Positions 49,076 to 61,000 of a stretch of 64,000 nt of DNA are shown here, in pieces. Within the stretch, counting starts at the first letter, position 1. Each line of letters opens with the position of its first letter. This DNA comes from Bugulina stolonifera (lineage: Eukaryota > Bryozoa > Gymnolaemata > Cheilostomatida > Bugulidae): contig OW285188.1 of the NCBI GenBank assembly GCA_935421135.1, positions 25,149,233 through 25,213,232 on the forward strand. The letters are read 5' to 3'. A model generated the notes under the pieces. The model had not been told where the DNA came from and made no database searches. It was given only the letters and a program-made list of their open reading frames with translations. The position numbers and the translations under genes are program-made.

Positions 49076-49936
49076 CAGTGGCGGATCCAGGAATGTATTT
49101 ACCCTGAAACCAACTTTCTACACACAAACTTGGTTTTTCTTATCACATCAAAAGATGCTGCGTAACGAACATCATACACAACCCTTTACTTGACATTTCA
49201 GGGGCGGATCCAGGGGTGGTGCAAGTGGTGCATTTGCACCACTGAAAATTTCAGAAAAAAAACATTTTTTTTTGATTTTTTTTTTCAAATTTTTTTTGTT
49301 TTGTAGATTATTTATGTTAATTATTCAAATGTGTGTGTTATCCTAGCACAAAAATATATTTTTGTAATGCATAGGGGCTCAAAGACATGTGACATGTTAT
49401 CATATTTCTTGATCCTTGTAAATATTCCAATCATTTTTGCCATTTATAAGTCGGAGTTGAATGAGCACCATTGTCAAATCTTAGTCACAAGAAACTTTTT
49501 ATCTATTCTATTTATTTCTAGGCCGGCTTATAGAAGAGATAAAAAGATAAATATTTTTATTCACTTTGCTTATATAATTATATTGTCTATTGAATAAATA
49601 TATTATTTATTATCAGTTTGTTTTGCAATTATAGGTTAGTTACTACTATTCAACCTAACTCAACTTGCCACCAACTCATTTAACTGAATGAACTGAACTG
49701 GCTCTTGGGTCCTCCTGGAACCACAGATGCCAGGATTTTGCTTGGCGGCCGGAGCGCTGCCCTGGACCCTGTTGGGGAGCTTACAGGGCCCCCCAAACCC
49801 CCAGCTAGAAGGGACGCTGCAATGCAGTCTGATAGGTCACAAAGCGCGCCGTACATGAAAACCGAAGTTTTACCTTAAGAAATACCCCAACTATCAATTT
49901 TGCACCACCCTCACTTCATTCCTGGATCCACCACTG
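49076..49936. mobile_element. hAT-like terminal-inverted-repeat element, non-autonomous
   Basis: The left end CAGTGGCGGATCCAGGAATG and the reverse complement of the right end, CAGTGGTGGATCCAGGAATG, match in 19 of 20 bases. A second GGGCGGATCCAGG with GGTGGTGCAA at 49201-49223 mirrors the inner right end (TTGCACCACC at 49900-49909), so the true left end may be 49199. In that case a 5-bp CATTT flanks both sides. No clear 8-bp target duplication is seen. There is no transposase frame. The class is inferred from the CAGTGG terminus only. Confidence 0.6.
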
Positions 49937-50066
49937 CATTTGCACACCTACGGCATGTTGCGTCATCAAGTAAGTAGATATTTCCTTAAACCTTTGGTTG
50001 ACATTGACATCAGAGTTGTCAAAAAGTGACCACAAAAGCTGATTACATTCTATAAATCACTCGCAT

Positions 50067-50170
50067 GTGTCAAGGTGATAATAAACCCGGCACCTACATG
50101 TGTCACGGTAATAATGACCCTAGCACCTACATGTGTCATGGTAATAATGACCCTAGCACCTACATGTACC
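50067..50170. repeat. 33-bp tandem repeat, three copies
   Basis: About three units carry CACCTACATGTGTCA, then GGTAATAATGACCCTAG. The first copy has diverged. Confidence 0.8.
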
Positions 50171-50446
50171 ATGTATATGTGATAATAATTTGTGAAGTCG
50201 ACATACTAGTCCCTCCAAACAGACAACTCACAGGTAAATGAAAATAAATACACGTACTACTATATTATTTTATATGTACATGTATTCTACAACTTGTCTA
50301 CATGTACTTCAAGCACTTTGATGCAAACTGCACAAGGCTTACATGTACAGTATGTTGCACAGTACCCACCTACTTATCAAGGCAGCTTATTTCATGATTA
50401 AACTTATCATATCCCTTCGTCTTCATTGACAATTATGACATATACA

Positions 50447-50715
50447 TTACATGTACAATGTACATGTACACGTGCGTGTATACGTATATACGTACACGTA
50501 CATATACGTCACATGTACAATGTACACGTACACGTATATGTACATGTAATGTATATGCACATGTACATGTACATGTGACGTATATGTACGTGTACGTATA
50601 CGTATACACGCACGTGTACATGTACATGTATATGTAATGTATATGCACGTGTACATGTACATGTAATGTATATGCACATGTACGTGTACATGTACATGTA
50701 CGTGTACATGTACAA
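50447..50715. repeat. TACATGTACACGTA palindromic tract
   Basis: This is a run of TACATGTACA, TACACGTACA and ACGTATACGT. Most units are self-complementary, so the tract can form many alternative hairpins. It is not coding despite several open frames. Confidence 0.9.
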
Positions 50716-50920
50716 ATATGTGTACATTGTATTAATTCATTACTTCTATGCATACAAGATGAAAGGAGCCCAAATCTTGAGTAGAAATCATCTTTTCTCT
50801 ACTTCTTAGAGGAATGAATCTTATGCCATATACATGTAATAGAGTCTGCGAATATTAATGTATAATGAAGGAACACTGGCTAAAAATATGGCCATTTCAT
50901 GGAGTCAATGTTAAACTCCT

Positions 50921-50926
50921 TTTATT
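50921..50926 (-). terminator. Candidate poly(A) signal of the HtrL/YibB-like gene
   Basis: TTTATT on the plus strand (AATAAA in the sense of the gene) lies about 165 bp past the stop codon at 51091. Confidence 0.45.
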
Positions 50927-51090
50927 TAAATATCTGTAAAACAAAAAAAACGTTGCAATAGTATAACGATAATACAATTACATATTAAAATAAATAAAAT
51001 ATTAATGTTCATGTATTTGAGCGTGGTGTAGATGATGCATATAATAATGCATAAATTATAAATGGACGACTTTTGATACTAGATCCCAGC

Positions 51091-54000
51091 CTATAACAGC
51101 CCTGATTCTCTAGTTTGGTGGGCTAGGCATAACCACCCGTCACATCCAGGATAGTTCTTTGCTCTGAAAGGCTGTATTTCACTTAATGGATTGAACTGTG
51201 TCCCCTCCACAAACATGGACGCCAGCACCTGTTCCAGAATAAGATAGTTACATAATACATGTACATTGTACATTATGTTAAGAAGACCTAATGTTATTGC
51301 CATGGTATGCCAAAAATGTGACATTTGGGGAAAAATACAACTGCAGGTTTATTTCACGCTACAACTATTTGTCAAGTAGATAGATATTTCCATTATTATT
51401 AGTATTGTGTAAAGATTTGAAGCCTTTTTAAGAAAATACAATATGCATGTATCATGGATTAGAGCTAGCCCTAGGCCTGGGTTGTATGTAGTACTTTACT
51501 AAAGAAAACTACCTCGTGTAGTCGAGATTACCGTATTACTAACAAAAGTATAGTCTATACAGGTATAGCCTTACCTGCTCTTCACAGTTGGCCAGTCCCT
51601 CATCTAACAGTATCTCAACATGCTTTCTGTACTCTGAAGCAAACACCTTAAGCGGGTCAATATGACCGATCCAGAAGCCACCAGCGTATATAGAGGAGCC
51701 GTACTTCATAATGAACCGATGATTGCGTTCCCACGTCTTTGCCTCTCTGATAGCATTCAGTGTTACCTGAAAATAGTCACAAGGATCTACTTACTTAGCC
51801 TTTACCAATGTTGTACGTTTAAAATTAATTACCATAAATGTGTTAGGAGTAAATACTCTATTTCAATAATATCTATATACAATAAATCATGTACCATACA
51901 ACATATAAGTGTTGCATGTACACTTATTATATGATGTGCTGTATAGAATATGACATATAATATTGCATACCTTGGTAGGATCGTATCCTGCAAGGTTGCT
52001 GATACGGAAGGGTCTAAAGTCTTTATTATCAACGGCATTCCTGTAGGCACCGATGTCTAGCCATGCTGCTGCCGGTGTGTAAAAATAGTTCCAACTTGTG
52101 ATAATTTGCATCAACTACAACGACCATGGGGGAGTAAAGCTACAGGCTACCTACAGTACAGTACATTGTGGTCCACTACCAATGATTTTAATATAAGCTA
52201 CTACTGTACTTATGACACAAAGTTATCCTACCCTGCCTCCTTTTCAAGCTGCATTTTATCAAGTACGCTGTATATGCACCCTGAAGACAATATTAGAAAT
52301 GTTTATGGGCTTGCAATATTGCAGATGGTATATCACAACATGTAGAATGTAATATAAGACGCAAGGTACCAGCACACAACCGTGTCACTTGTAAGACCTA
52401 TAATTATAGTACAGGTCAACAACATACTGTTTTCCCAAGAATGTAAGTGGAAATATTCTGAAATTATGCATAACTAGATTTATATATTCAATTCTGTTAA
52501 CCACACCTGCCTTTGTATATAATGTACCTATACTATGTACATCCCAAAGCTACTGTAGTTGAAATAAACATAAAATTCCCTTCAGACTTAAAACTGTGAT
52601 AAAGTTGAGTAGTGTATGTGCAGTCCCTTGCTATGCTTACCTCCACCTTGAGGTGGGTGACGCTGGCGTACTCTGCGTACATGGTGTTTGGGTAGTGCTT
52701 TGGGTAGTTCTCATCTTCAAATATCTCGGCATATTTTGGACCAAGGAAACCAAACGCCCAGCTCGAGTTCTTCTCTATTACCACAGCCTACAATACATAC
52801 TTTAGTCATCAACTCTACAACTGACCTCTTCTCTCTGCTCTAACATCAAAGGACACACTGTATACCATAAATCTAATACAACTCAGTGCAAAGATTAGAA
52901 TGTGTCATAATAGCTATCTGGGTGTAGGTGTAGTTAGATTAATTATTTTTATCCTTTATAGAAGACTGAGTTCAGAGTATGGAAGAGTCAAAAGAGTTGC
53001 GGCGTCTGCCTAACCGTCCGTATATAATATAACTCCAGTGAATGTAACTTTTTTCAACAACAGATAAAGTTAACCTGATAGTAGATGTTACACAGTACTT
53101 CATGTTAAAGAATTCTAATAATAAATAACACCGTGAGCTACAGAATGGCACCAAGTCTCCACACAACCATGTAGTACACAAGAACGGAAAATCAAGTCAT
53201 TTAGAAGCTTCCATAATACCATCGACCAGGGGCTACTCTTGTTGGAGACAACCCCTCAGTTGCTTCTTCACTGGTTTTTGTTGAAAGTAGTGGTTTGCCA
53301 TTATCATTATGTGAGTGAATGTGACATCCATACAAATTCTCTAGTTTTAGGGTTAATTTATGATAATTATAATTACATGTACTTGTTTTTCTGAATATCA
53401 GACAAGTAGGCCTACCAATAGTATATTGTCTAGAGAAACTCACTCCCTTTTTCTAATTATTATTAATGCTTCAGTTTCATCAAGTGAGAATTCTTGGACA
53501 TTGTTCAAATCAAAACCAACCAGAGAAAGGAAGTTTCACACCAACTTCCACATCAACCTGTTATTTATGGCTCATAACCATGGCAAAGTGCCTACTGATG
53601 GCTGGTTAATTATAGCAGACTATAATATTTCATAGCCTATATACTCCTATATATACATGTATATGTATAGGTGAGTAGGTGCTTTTAATTGTGGTATGTG
53701 AAACTGTCCCGCTGGAGTGTCAGGTAAGGATCTGTCTGGGTGCACTAGTGTAGGTTTCATTCCTAGCTAATACTCTAAAATATTTTTGATCTTCACCATC
53801 TGGTACTCTTAGCGATGTTAGAGAGTACCAGATGTTGGTGATCTTCACCATCTGGTACTCTTAGCGATGTTAGAGAGTACCAGATGCTGGCGATGTTCTA
53901 CGGTTATAATGAGGAAGTGAAAAATCTTTCGTTAAATATCCATTTGTGATCAAAAAATCTATTTGGAGCCTTGCTTTATTAAAGAAATTGAAGGAGAATT

Positions 54001-56625
54001 TAAACACTTTTGAAGATTCAACTAGGCAAGATCATTTTAAATTCGGTTAGTAAAATTTCCATTAACACCAAAGTGCACACCGGCCACCATGATAAGTTTG
54101 TACTGCTAAAAGTGCATAGCGATTTTCAATCTTAGTATTATCAATCGCACTTTGAAAGATGATGTACTTACACCACTACCCGGTGGCTAGTGGCCGTACT
54201 GACTGGTGGCCGTACTGACTGGTGGCCGTACTGACTGGTGGCCGTACTGACTAGTGGCCGTACTGACTGGTGTGGCTGCTGGGATAGCAGTCAACTTACC
54301 ACTGTAGGTCTCTGTTGTCTGATCTCGATCATTTCCCTGGCAACAGACAGTCTATCTGTGAAGAACACCAGAGGGTTTTCTATAGCCTTATATATCTGCA
54401 TCCACTGGATATACATGGCAGGGTCCTTTCTAGTTACATACCCTAGAGCTGGTATAACTCCAATGTCCATGAGTGAGGACAGCACCGTGACGTCCGAGTT
54501 GGAGCCTGTAGAGTTTCCTATTTGAAGAAAGATTTACATTGTGTAGTAACTGTAGTTGTCACAGGCATATACAATTGTATGTACAGTGAAACATTCACTA
54601 TTTCATGATTAATTATTTCTTGGGGGAAAAACATTTTATTTGCTGGTTTGTATTATTCAGTTTACATATACTCGTACTTATGATAACTTTATAGTTAAGG
54701 AATGAGTTTGGAGCTGAAGATACAGCACACAATTCCTGTCCACATGTAGTACCACACTTATTATACATTTGTACTTTACATGTATATCTACATGTAGATA
54801 TAAAATGCATGTTAATGCAGTATGCATCTATACACATGTAAATGTCGCATGTATGCTATGAATATATTAAGTCAATATTATGTGTTTCGTCAATCAGATT
54901 ATCTAGATATCCACTTAATCTTGGACCAACATGCTCATGATGCACTTAGGAAATAACAGCTTACAGAAACATCCTGTTGTTTTGTTGATGCCTACAAGAT
55001 ACGCTTTATGAAACACAAGGTGTTAAATATGTACATGTACATGTACAGTTATATTATTCTGTATCTCAAGAAATCTCCTGCCTTGCCATATACAGATAAT
55101 ACAACGTATAATATGCCTGCATGCATATCCTACTCACTGAGTTAGTTACTGGACTACATGCAGACTGACCAGGCTGACAATGCTGCTATGCTATTATTCC
55201 AGTAATATGAAACAAAATTCTGAAACAAATATGAAAATGAATTGCCCTCCCCATATTAATCCTTTTTGCTGTTTGGGGTTTGATTTGATAATAGAGCCAA
55301 ATTATCTGTTCCTTGTGCAGCAACCTGCAACAACCCAAACAAGTAAAGTTTGTTTTTTAGTATTCCCCTAAAACCAGTTATGTTGGACTAATCCAGACCA
55401 TCTATTAAAATGGAGTTGTATGATTTATCTCTACGTTATACAAGAATGTTTATACATTGTAAAGGACTGGCAGCTACTCATTTCTAATTAATTTAGAATA
55501 GACAAGACCCAAGATAATTATGCAGATCTACCAGACCAGCTCCTCCCTAGTTCTTCTAGTCCCCTTTGTCTTCAGACCCTACACCATGTCTATAAGGAAG
55601 CCATACATCACCATTTTGTTAACCACACTATATTAGTAAGCTAAAACCAGCCATAAATTTTCCACTAGTTGGAACATACATAAATATACATGTGCATGTA
55701 TGTTGTTGTCTAAGATGTTACCTTAGCTTCAGAATGAAACAACAACATAGCTAATAATCCACAAAATATCCTGGGTGTGGATGATCATAGCCAGGCAAAT
55801 TAATCTGCTCTATCAAGCCTGGTTAAATATCCATATCAGGTGTAGACTGGGTGGAAAGTATGCAAATATATGAACGTGATATCGTATAATTATTATACAT
55901 GTACATGTATATCATATATTATGCTTGTTGTTCTGCAGGTCTACATATATTTTCTTTACTCCTTGAACTACTAGTTTTATCCTTTTCCATGAAAACGTTT
56001 CCTGTTTTCTCACACTTGATGAGAGCCAAATAGTTGCTGTCTTTATGTTATTCAGCAGCGAATGTAAATCCATTTGATCTCTACAGGTCTGCTACATGCC
56101 AGACTTCTTACCTGCTATTAGAATATCCAGTACTCTAAGTGTAGACTTTTGTTCTTGTAGAACCGCATTGAGGGAGAGATGCGCTCTGCTTATACTAGAC
56201 AGCTCAGGACATACTGAGGAGGTCTCACTGTTGAAATATAGTATAATAATAGTAAATAGATTCCTTCATGTACACCAGATACAATCATGTGCAGGAATAT
56301 ATGGGAAATGAAGGATTCAGAATTTTCAATAGCTAACTAGCAAACATAGTCATGAACTTTTAAGTCTAGACTATTTAAATGAGTCATCTATGAATTGTAT
56401 AACTTGGTATAGAAAAAATAAGAGCATACTCTAATGCGAAAAATGCAACTACATGATTGTAATTCGTTGAAAAAGTGTCGTAGCTACGTATACATGTGTA
56501 TATATGAGGATTGTATTTACAGTCACTGACACCTGTTTCTGTTCGACCTACCTGCTACACTGCTGACTGTAGACAAGAGATATAAATAGAGGCAGCAGGT
56601 ACAGTAGATGTATACAGCCCTCCAT
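51091..56625 (-). CDS. Secreted HtrL/YibB-family protein
   Basis: Exons in order: 56552-56625, 56112-56227, 54300-54517, 52641-52787, 51971-52114, 51575-51766, 51091-51228. All phases join, giving 342 aa. Residues 1-20 form a signal peptide (LLYLLPLFISLVYS). From about residue 72 the sequence follows the HtrL/YibB pattern (Pfam HtrL_YibB): DVTVLSSLMDIG, NPLVFFTD (111-118), a conserved middle with WNYFYTPAAAWLDIGAYRN (193-211), then GGFWIGHIDPLKVF and NYPGCDGWLCLAH near the C-terminus. The family occurs in some bacteria, plants and invertebrates. Its biochemical role is not established, though the fold and the conserved Asp residues suggest a glycosyltransferase-like protein. The signal peptide implies entry into the secretory pathway. 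The match is from memory of the family pattern. Confidence 0.75.
53788..53891. repeat. Duplicated 52-bp hairpin
   Basis: Two head-to-tail 52-bp units each contain CATCTGGTACTCT and AGAGTACCAGATG, a perfect 13-bp inverted repeat around a short TAGCGATGTTAG loop. It lies in intron 3 of the HtrL/YibB-like gene. Confidence 0.9.
54186..54275. repeat. 16-bp tandem repeat near HtrL-like exon 3
   Basis: GGTGGCCGTACTGACT is repeated about five times. The array ends about 25 bp from the exon 3 donor (54299). Confidence 0.9.
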
Positions 56626-58070
56626 ACCACCTCTCAGTTCACTGCCTCTTTCTTAACTCACACTCTCCATTGTTAGACACCGACACTTTAACTGATAGAA
56701 AACTGGAAATGGGAAAACTAGTACTGGTTGCCATGGGAACAGGTGAGCTTGAAAATTCTAGAAGAGATAATGTTAACTATTACATGTATATGCTTTATGG
56801 GCAATGGACTGGTATATTGCGCCTTATTCTAAAGGTGTTGTGAGATGTGCACATTGTTGTATTGTATTTTATATTATATTGTACATGACCAAAACCCTCT
56901 CTAACGAATAAATTATGACTGTAAACAGGGATAGTACTATCACTCATAATCTAAGTTATCTTATGTGCAGATGGAAATGAAAGAGAATTTTATAATTATG
57001 TACATGTATATTCTTACCTTGAACGCCAGTTTGTTTTTGTATCACATACAATGTGATATACTCCTACTGCATATATGAGCATGTAATATGTATGATGCTT
57101 CTATAAGCTGTATGCACAGATACATACATAATAATATACACATTACAAACATGTGCATGCATTGTGTATGTAAAGAACATTTTTACTGATATTAATCCGT
57201 GTCCAAAGTGTGTACTGTACTTGGAACATTCTATTTTCCACATTGGAGTACCAACACTATTGACTAAATGGACTGAATTCGGTGTTAAAAGATGAAGGAA
57301 TAGGAACTGTAAAATGACAAGAAAATAATTATTACAATGTCACTAAACTTTTATTAATAATACTAATAAATCATGCCTCTGCTATTCCCTGTCTCTTGTC
57401 TGGAAGTGTAACACACCTGATGGAAAAAATAAATAACATATGAAAACATAATAAATATGAAATAAATAACACGCAATACAAGATAGTTTTTACAAAACTT
57501 ATGTCCACAGTAGCATGTCTACAGTTTTACAAATGTGAGATTTTTCAATGGCAGGAATTTACCAGTACATAATTCAGTGATATGTTGATATAGATTGTAT
57601 ACAGCAACTGTATATGTTATACTTATCACATGTAGATAGAAATACAATACTGTATGTTCATTACATGTGGACGGAAGGGAGGGAATAAACCCAAAGCACA
57701 CAGATGGTGTTTTATTGCTATTTCACAGATAATTGAGCAAAATATCACATAGCTTTGGTCCATTGGCACTCTATACTAATAGTAATAAAGACATATGCAT
57801 ATTATGTCATCTCATATCCACACAGAATAGACTCCTTTCTATCAGTTACATAGCGGGGATGCCCACAGATACATCACAGAGAATATGCCCACACATGATA
57901 TCACGTGAGGGATATCCACTCGTGACATCACAAAGGAGATACCCGCTAGTGACATCACATAGGGGATTGCCTACCAGTGACATCACAAAGGAGATACCCA
58001 CTAGTGACATCGCAAAGGAGATACCCACTAGTGATATCACAGAGGGGATTGTCCGCTAGTAGCATTACAG
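56626..58070. other. Intergenic, upstream of the HtrL/YibB-like gene
   Basis: No supported exon. It should hold the promoter of the HtrL/YibB-like gene and the 3' UTR of the gene to the right. The 27-bp repeat (57890-58062) is the only clear structure. Confidence 0.6.
57890..58062. repeat. 27-bp minisatellite next to a stop codon
   Basis: About six units of 27 bp carry GTGACATCACAAAGGAGATA, then CCCACTAGT. Two variants have AGGGGATTG. The array ends less than 10 bp before the stop codon at 58071-58073, so it lies at the start of the 3' UTR of that gene. Confidence 0.9.
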
Positions 58071-61000
58071 TCAAGCAAGCTCATAGTATTTGTGAGTCTG
58101 TGGATCGTAGTAACAGTTCAATACTGGATCATAAAGTAAGTCGAGTTCCTCTTCTTCCTCAGTACCATCCCCACCTGGAGAGTGATCTGCTAGGGTTCCC
58201 AGGCCATTACTGTTAGACAGCCTCTTCTGCCTCTTATCTATAACATAACAAACATCTGTCTTCTCCTGCTCACCTACTACTTACTACTGTCTGCCAGTGC
58301 TCCTGTCTACCAGCTACTATCAACCAGTGCTACTGTCTACCAGCGCTACTGTCTACCAGCGCTACTGTCTACCAGCGCTACTGTCTACCAGCGCTACTGT
58401 CTACCAACGCTACTGTCTACCAGCGCTACTGTCTACCAGCGCTACTGTCTACCAGCGCTACTGTCTACCAGCTACTGTCTACCAGTGCTACTGTCTACCA
58501 GCTACTGTCTACCAGCTACTGTCTACCAGCTACTGTCTACCAGCTACTGTCTACCAGTGCTACTGTCTACCAGCTACTGTCTACCAGCTACTGTCTACCA
58601 GCTACTGTCTACCAGCTACTGTCTACCAGCTACTGTCTACCAGCTACTGTCTACCAGCTACTGTCTACCAGCTACTGTCTACCAGCTACTGTCTACCATC
58701 CAAATAAAATAGGTCCCATCACTCCAAAGAGACAAGTTTACTCTTGATACTTGATAGAAATCAATAACAGGAAACATTGTATAGTTGCTACACAATACAT
58801 AAAATAGGAGTATATCTGGTCTCTCTTAGTTTTACTGCAGTAGTTCTCACAGTGTTTGATATAGGAATGCCAGCCATCTTTCCTAAGAGAGAGCTAGGGC
58901 TAGAGAATAATAACAGTATTATTCATACAATGTATATTATATAATGTATATGAATAACACATACCTCTATGAGTTGGGATTGATAGTGAGGCGTTAAAAC
59001 TACCATCAGATCTGTTCTGGCTGGCTATGATTATTGGGGGACTGAATACACTGTTCTCTCTGGTATCCGATCTCTCCAGCGTATCCTTCATCTCGTCCTC
59101 ATAGCCATGTGACCTGATCGGCACCGACATTGTCGCGAATGACTCATCACTTGAATGTTCACCATCGCTGAGTGATACCTGATCCATACAAATGAAGTAA
59201 TATAGACAAGCATAGAGTAACAGTGAGAAATACAGAGCAGTATGGTATAATATACAATAGCAGAGAGTTATATACAATAGCAGAGAGTAATATACACTGT
59301 GCAACAGCAGAGAGTAATATACTGTAGAGTGGCATAGGGTAATTTAGAGTAGCAGAGAGTAACATAAAGTAGTGTAAAGCAATATAAAGTTATATAGCAC
59401 ATGATAATGCATCGCAATATCCCAGATCATATTAGCACTACAATATACTACCTCATGGTCGTACTGGTGCTGAGATAAAGCTATCGGCCTCTTCAGGTTG
59501 TTATGTTCATCTATAGAACCGCCCACTTCCTGTTCTCTCTTGAATAACTGCAGCATCTTGTCCTCATCGAATGTTTCCTCTAGATGTTTGTATGCAGTCG
59601 GTTCGTAGCTTGCTTGAACCTGTACAATTACAAGCTACTGTACTAAGTGTTAATATCGTATACATACCCGTATGTATAATAAATAGTTAGCTCATAATCA
59701 TATCATGTAACTTGTCAGGTTCTCTCTAATAGATTCAGAAGACACACGACCTTGTCACATGGTAATATATCTCTTTCCAGTCTTAACAGTAAATGGAATG
59801 TTGGCACACGTCTGCATAAATATGTGAAACAAGTCTGTCTGAAATTAGATGTCAAAAGTGGTTATGATTTGCATTAGACTCTGTTCTAAATACAGATGAA
59901 GGCAGACGGCACTACTGGAACTTGGTTAACCACACCTTGGCACAAGTAACAACTGCTTTGATAGTTCTTCAGGAACGTTGTCAAGGTTACACGAAATATG
60001 TTAAATTTGGGTCAATTGAGCTAAACAAGCATTGTTTAAGAAGTTAGTAGGATACAGCAATAAAATGTGTGATCTCAGAATAAGAAGCATACATACTGGG
60101 CTGGTGGAACTGTGCTGTGCATTCACCAGTCTCTGGTCGCTCTCTGGTATCTCCTTCAACGACTTTCTACTTAGTCTGGTAGAACCTCTGCTACTCACAG
60201 GTGACGCTCTATCTGAATTACGTAGCCTCTGTACCTACATTTTACAACATAGCAGTACGGGAGGGGTGCCAGACCACTGGTGCATTGCAGTACCATCTTA
60301 CACATGCATATACTACATATATAATAATGGTACCTCACCATTATGAATATGTATGTATATATACTATAGAACAACAGTATATTACCATCTTATACATACA
60401 TGTGTACTATAGAATAACAGTATATTACCATCTTATAAATGTACATAATATAAAATGACAGTATATTAATTACCATCGTGGATATGTATAGCTACTGCCT
60501 GTAGCCGGCACCAACCTGGTATGGAACTGATACATCCTCTTTAGCTGAATCTGAATCAGTGCTAGTTAATTCACTTCGTCTGGAGTTGGCTGACCCGCCC
60601 CTCCGTCCAGCAGAAGGTATTCTTGGTTCCTGTTCTGAGGTTCTAGGGCTAGGCAGACCTTGACATAGTGAATAGAAATGGCGTACTGTTTATCAGCTAG
60701 CTATGATTATGGTTCATACATGGACATAGTACAATTGTTACTATTCCATATCACCAGTAATAAGCCTATTACTGTTCACCTGCTGGCCAGCCATTACTGG
60801 TCACTGCTATGCAGTGCATATATATGAAGTACAATTAAGTAGGCCACTACATAATACCATACCTTCAATATCATCTCCATTACGGAAGATACGTTTGGCC
60901 CGAGACTGTTTATATATTGCTCCTGCCTCAACTCCACTTGGGCTAGTTGGACTGTGCTCTGTCCCTTTTATTGCATGCGGTACATCCCCATTGGACTGAA

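Larger units (their letters stand above)
47742..51090. other. Intergenic, repeat-rich
   Basis: No supported coding exon. It contains a terminal-inverted-repeat element (49076-49936), a 33-bp repeat (50067-50170) and a dense TACATGTA tract (50447-50715). The plus-strand frame at 48639-48896 has no family resemblance and lies in what looks like repeat-derived DNA. Confidence 0.5.

Noticed and set aside
53360..53635. 91-aa plus-strand open frame in the HtrL/YibB-like intron
   Set aside because: No family resemblance, no good splice sites, and AT-rich composition like the surrounding intron.
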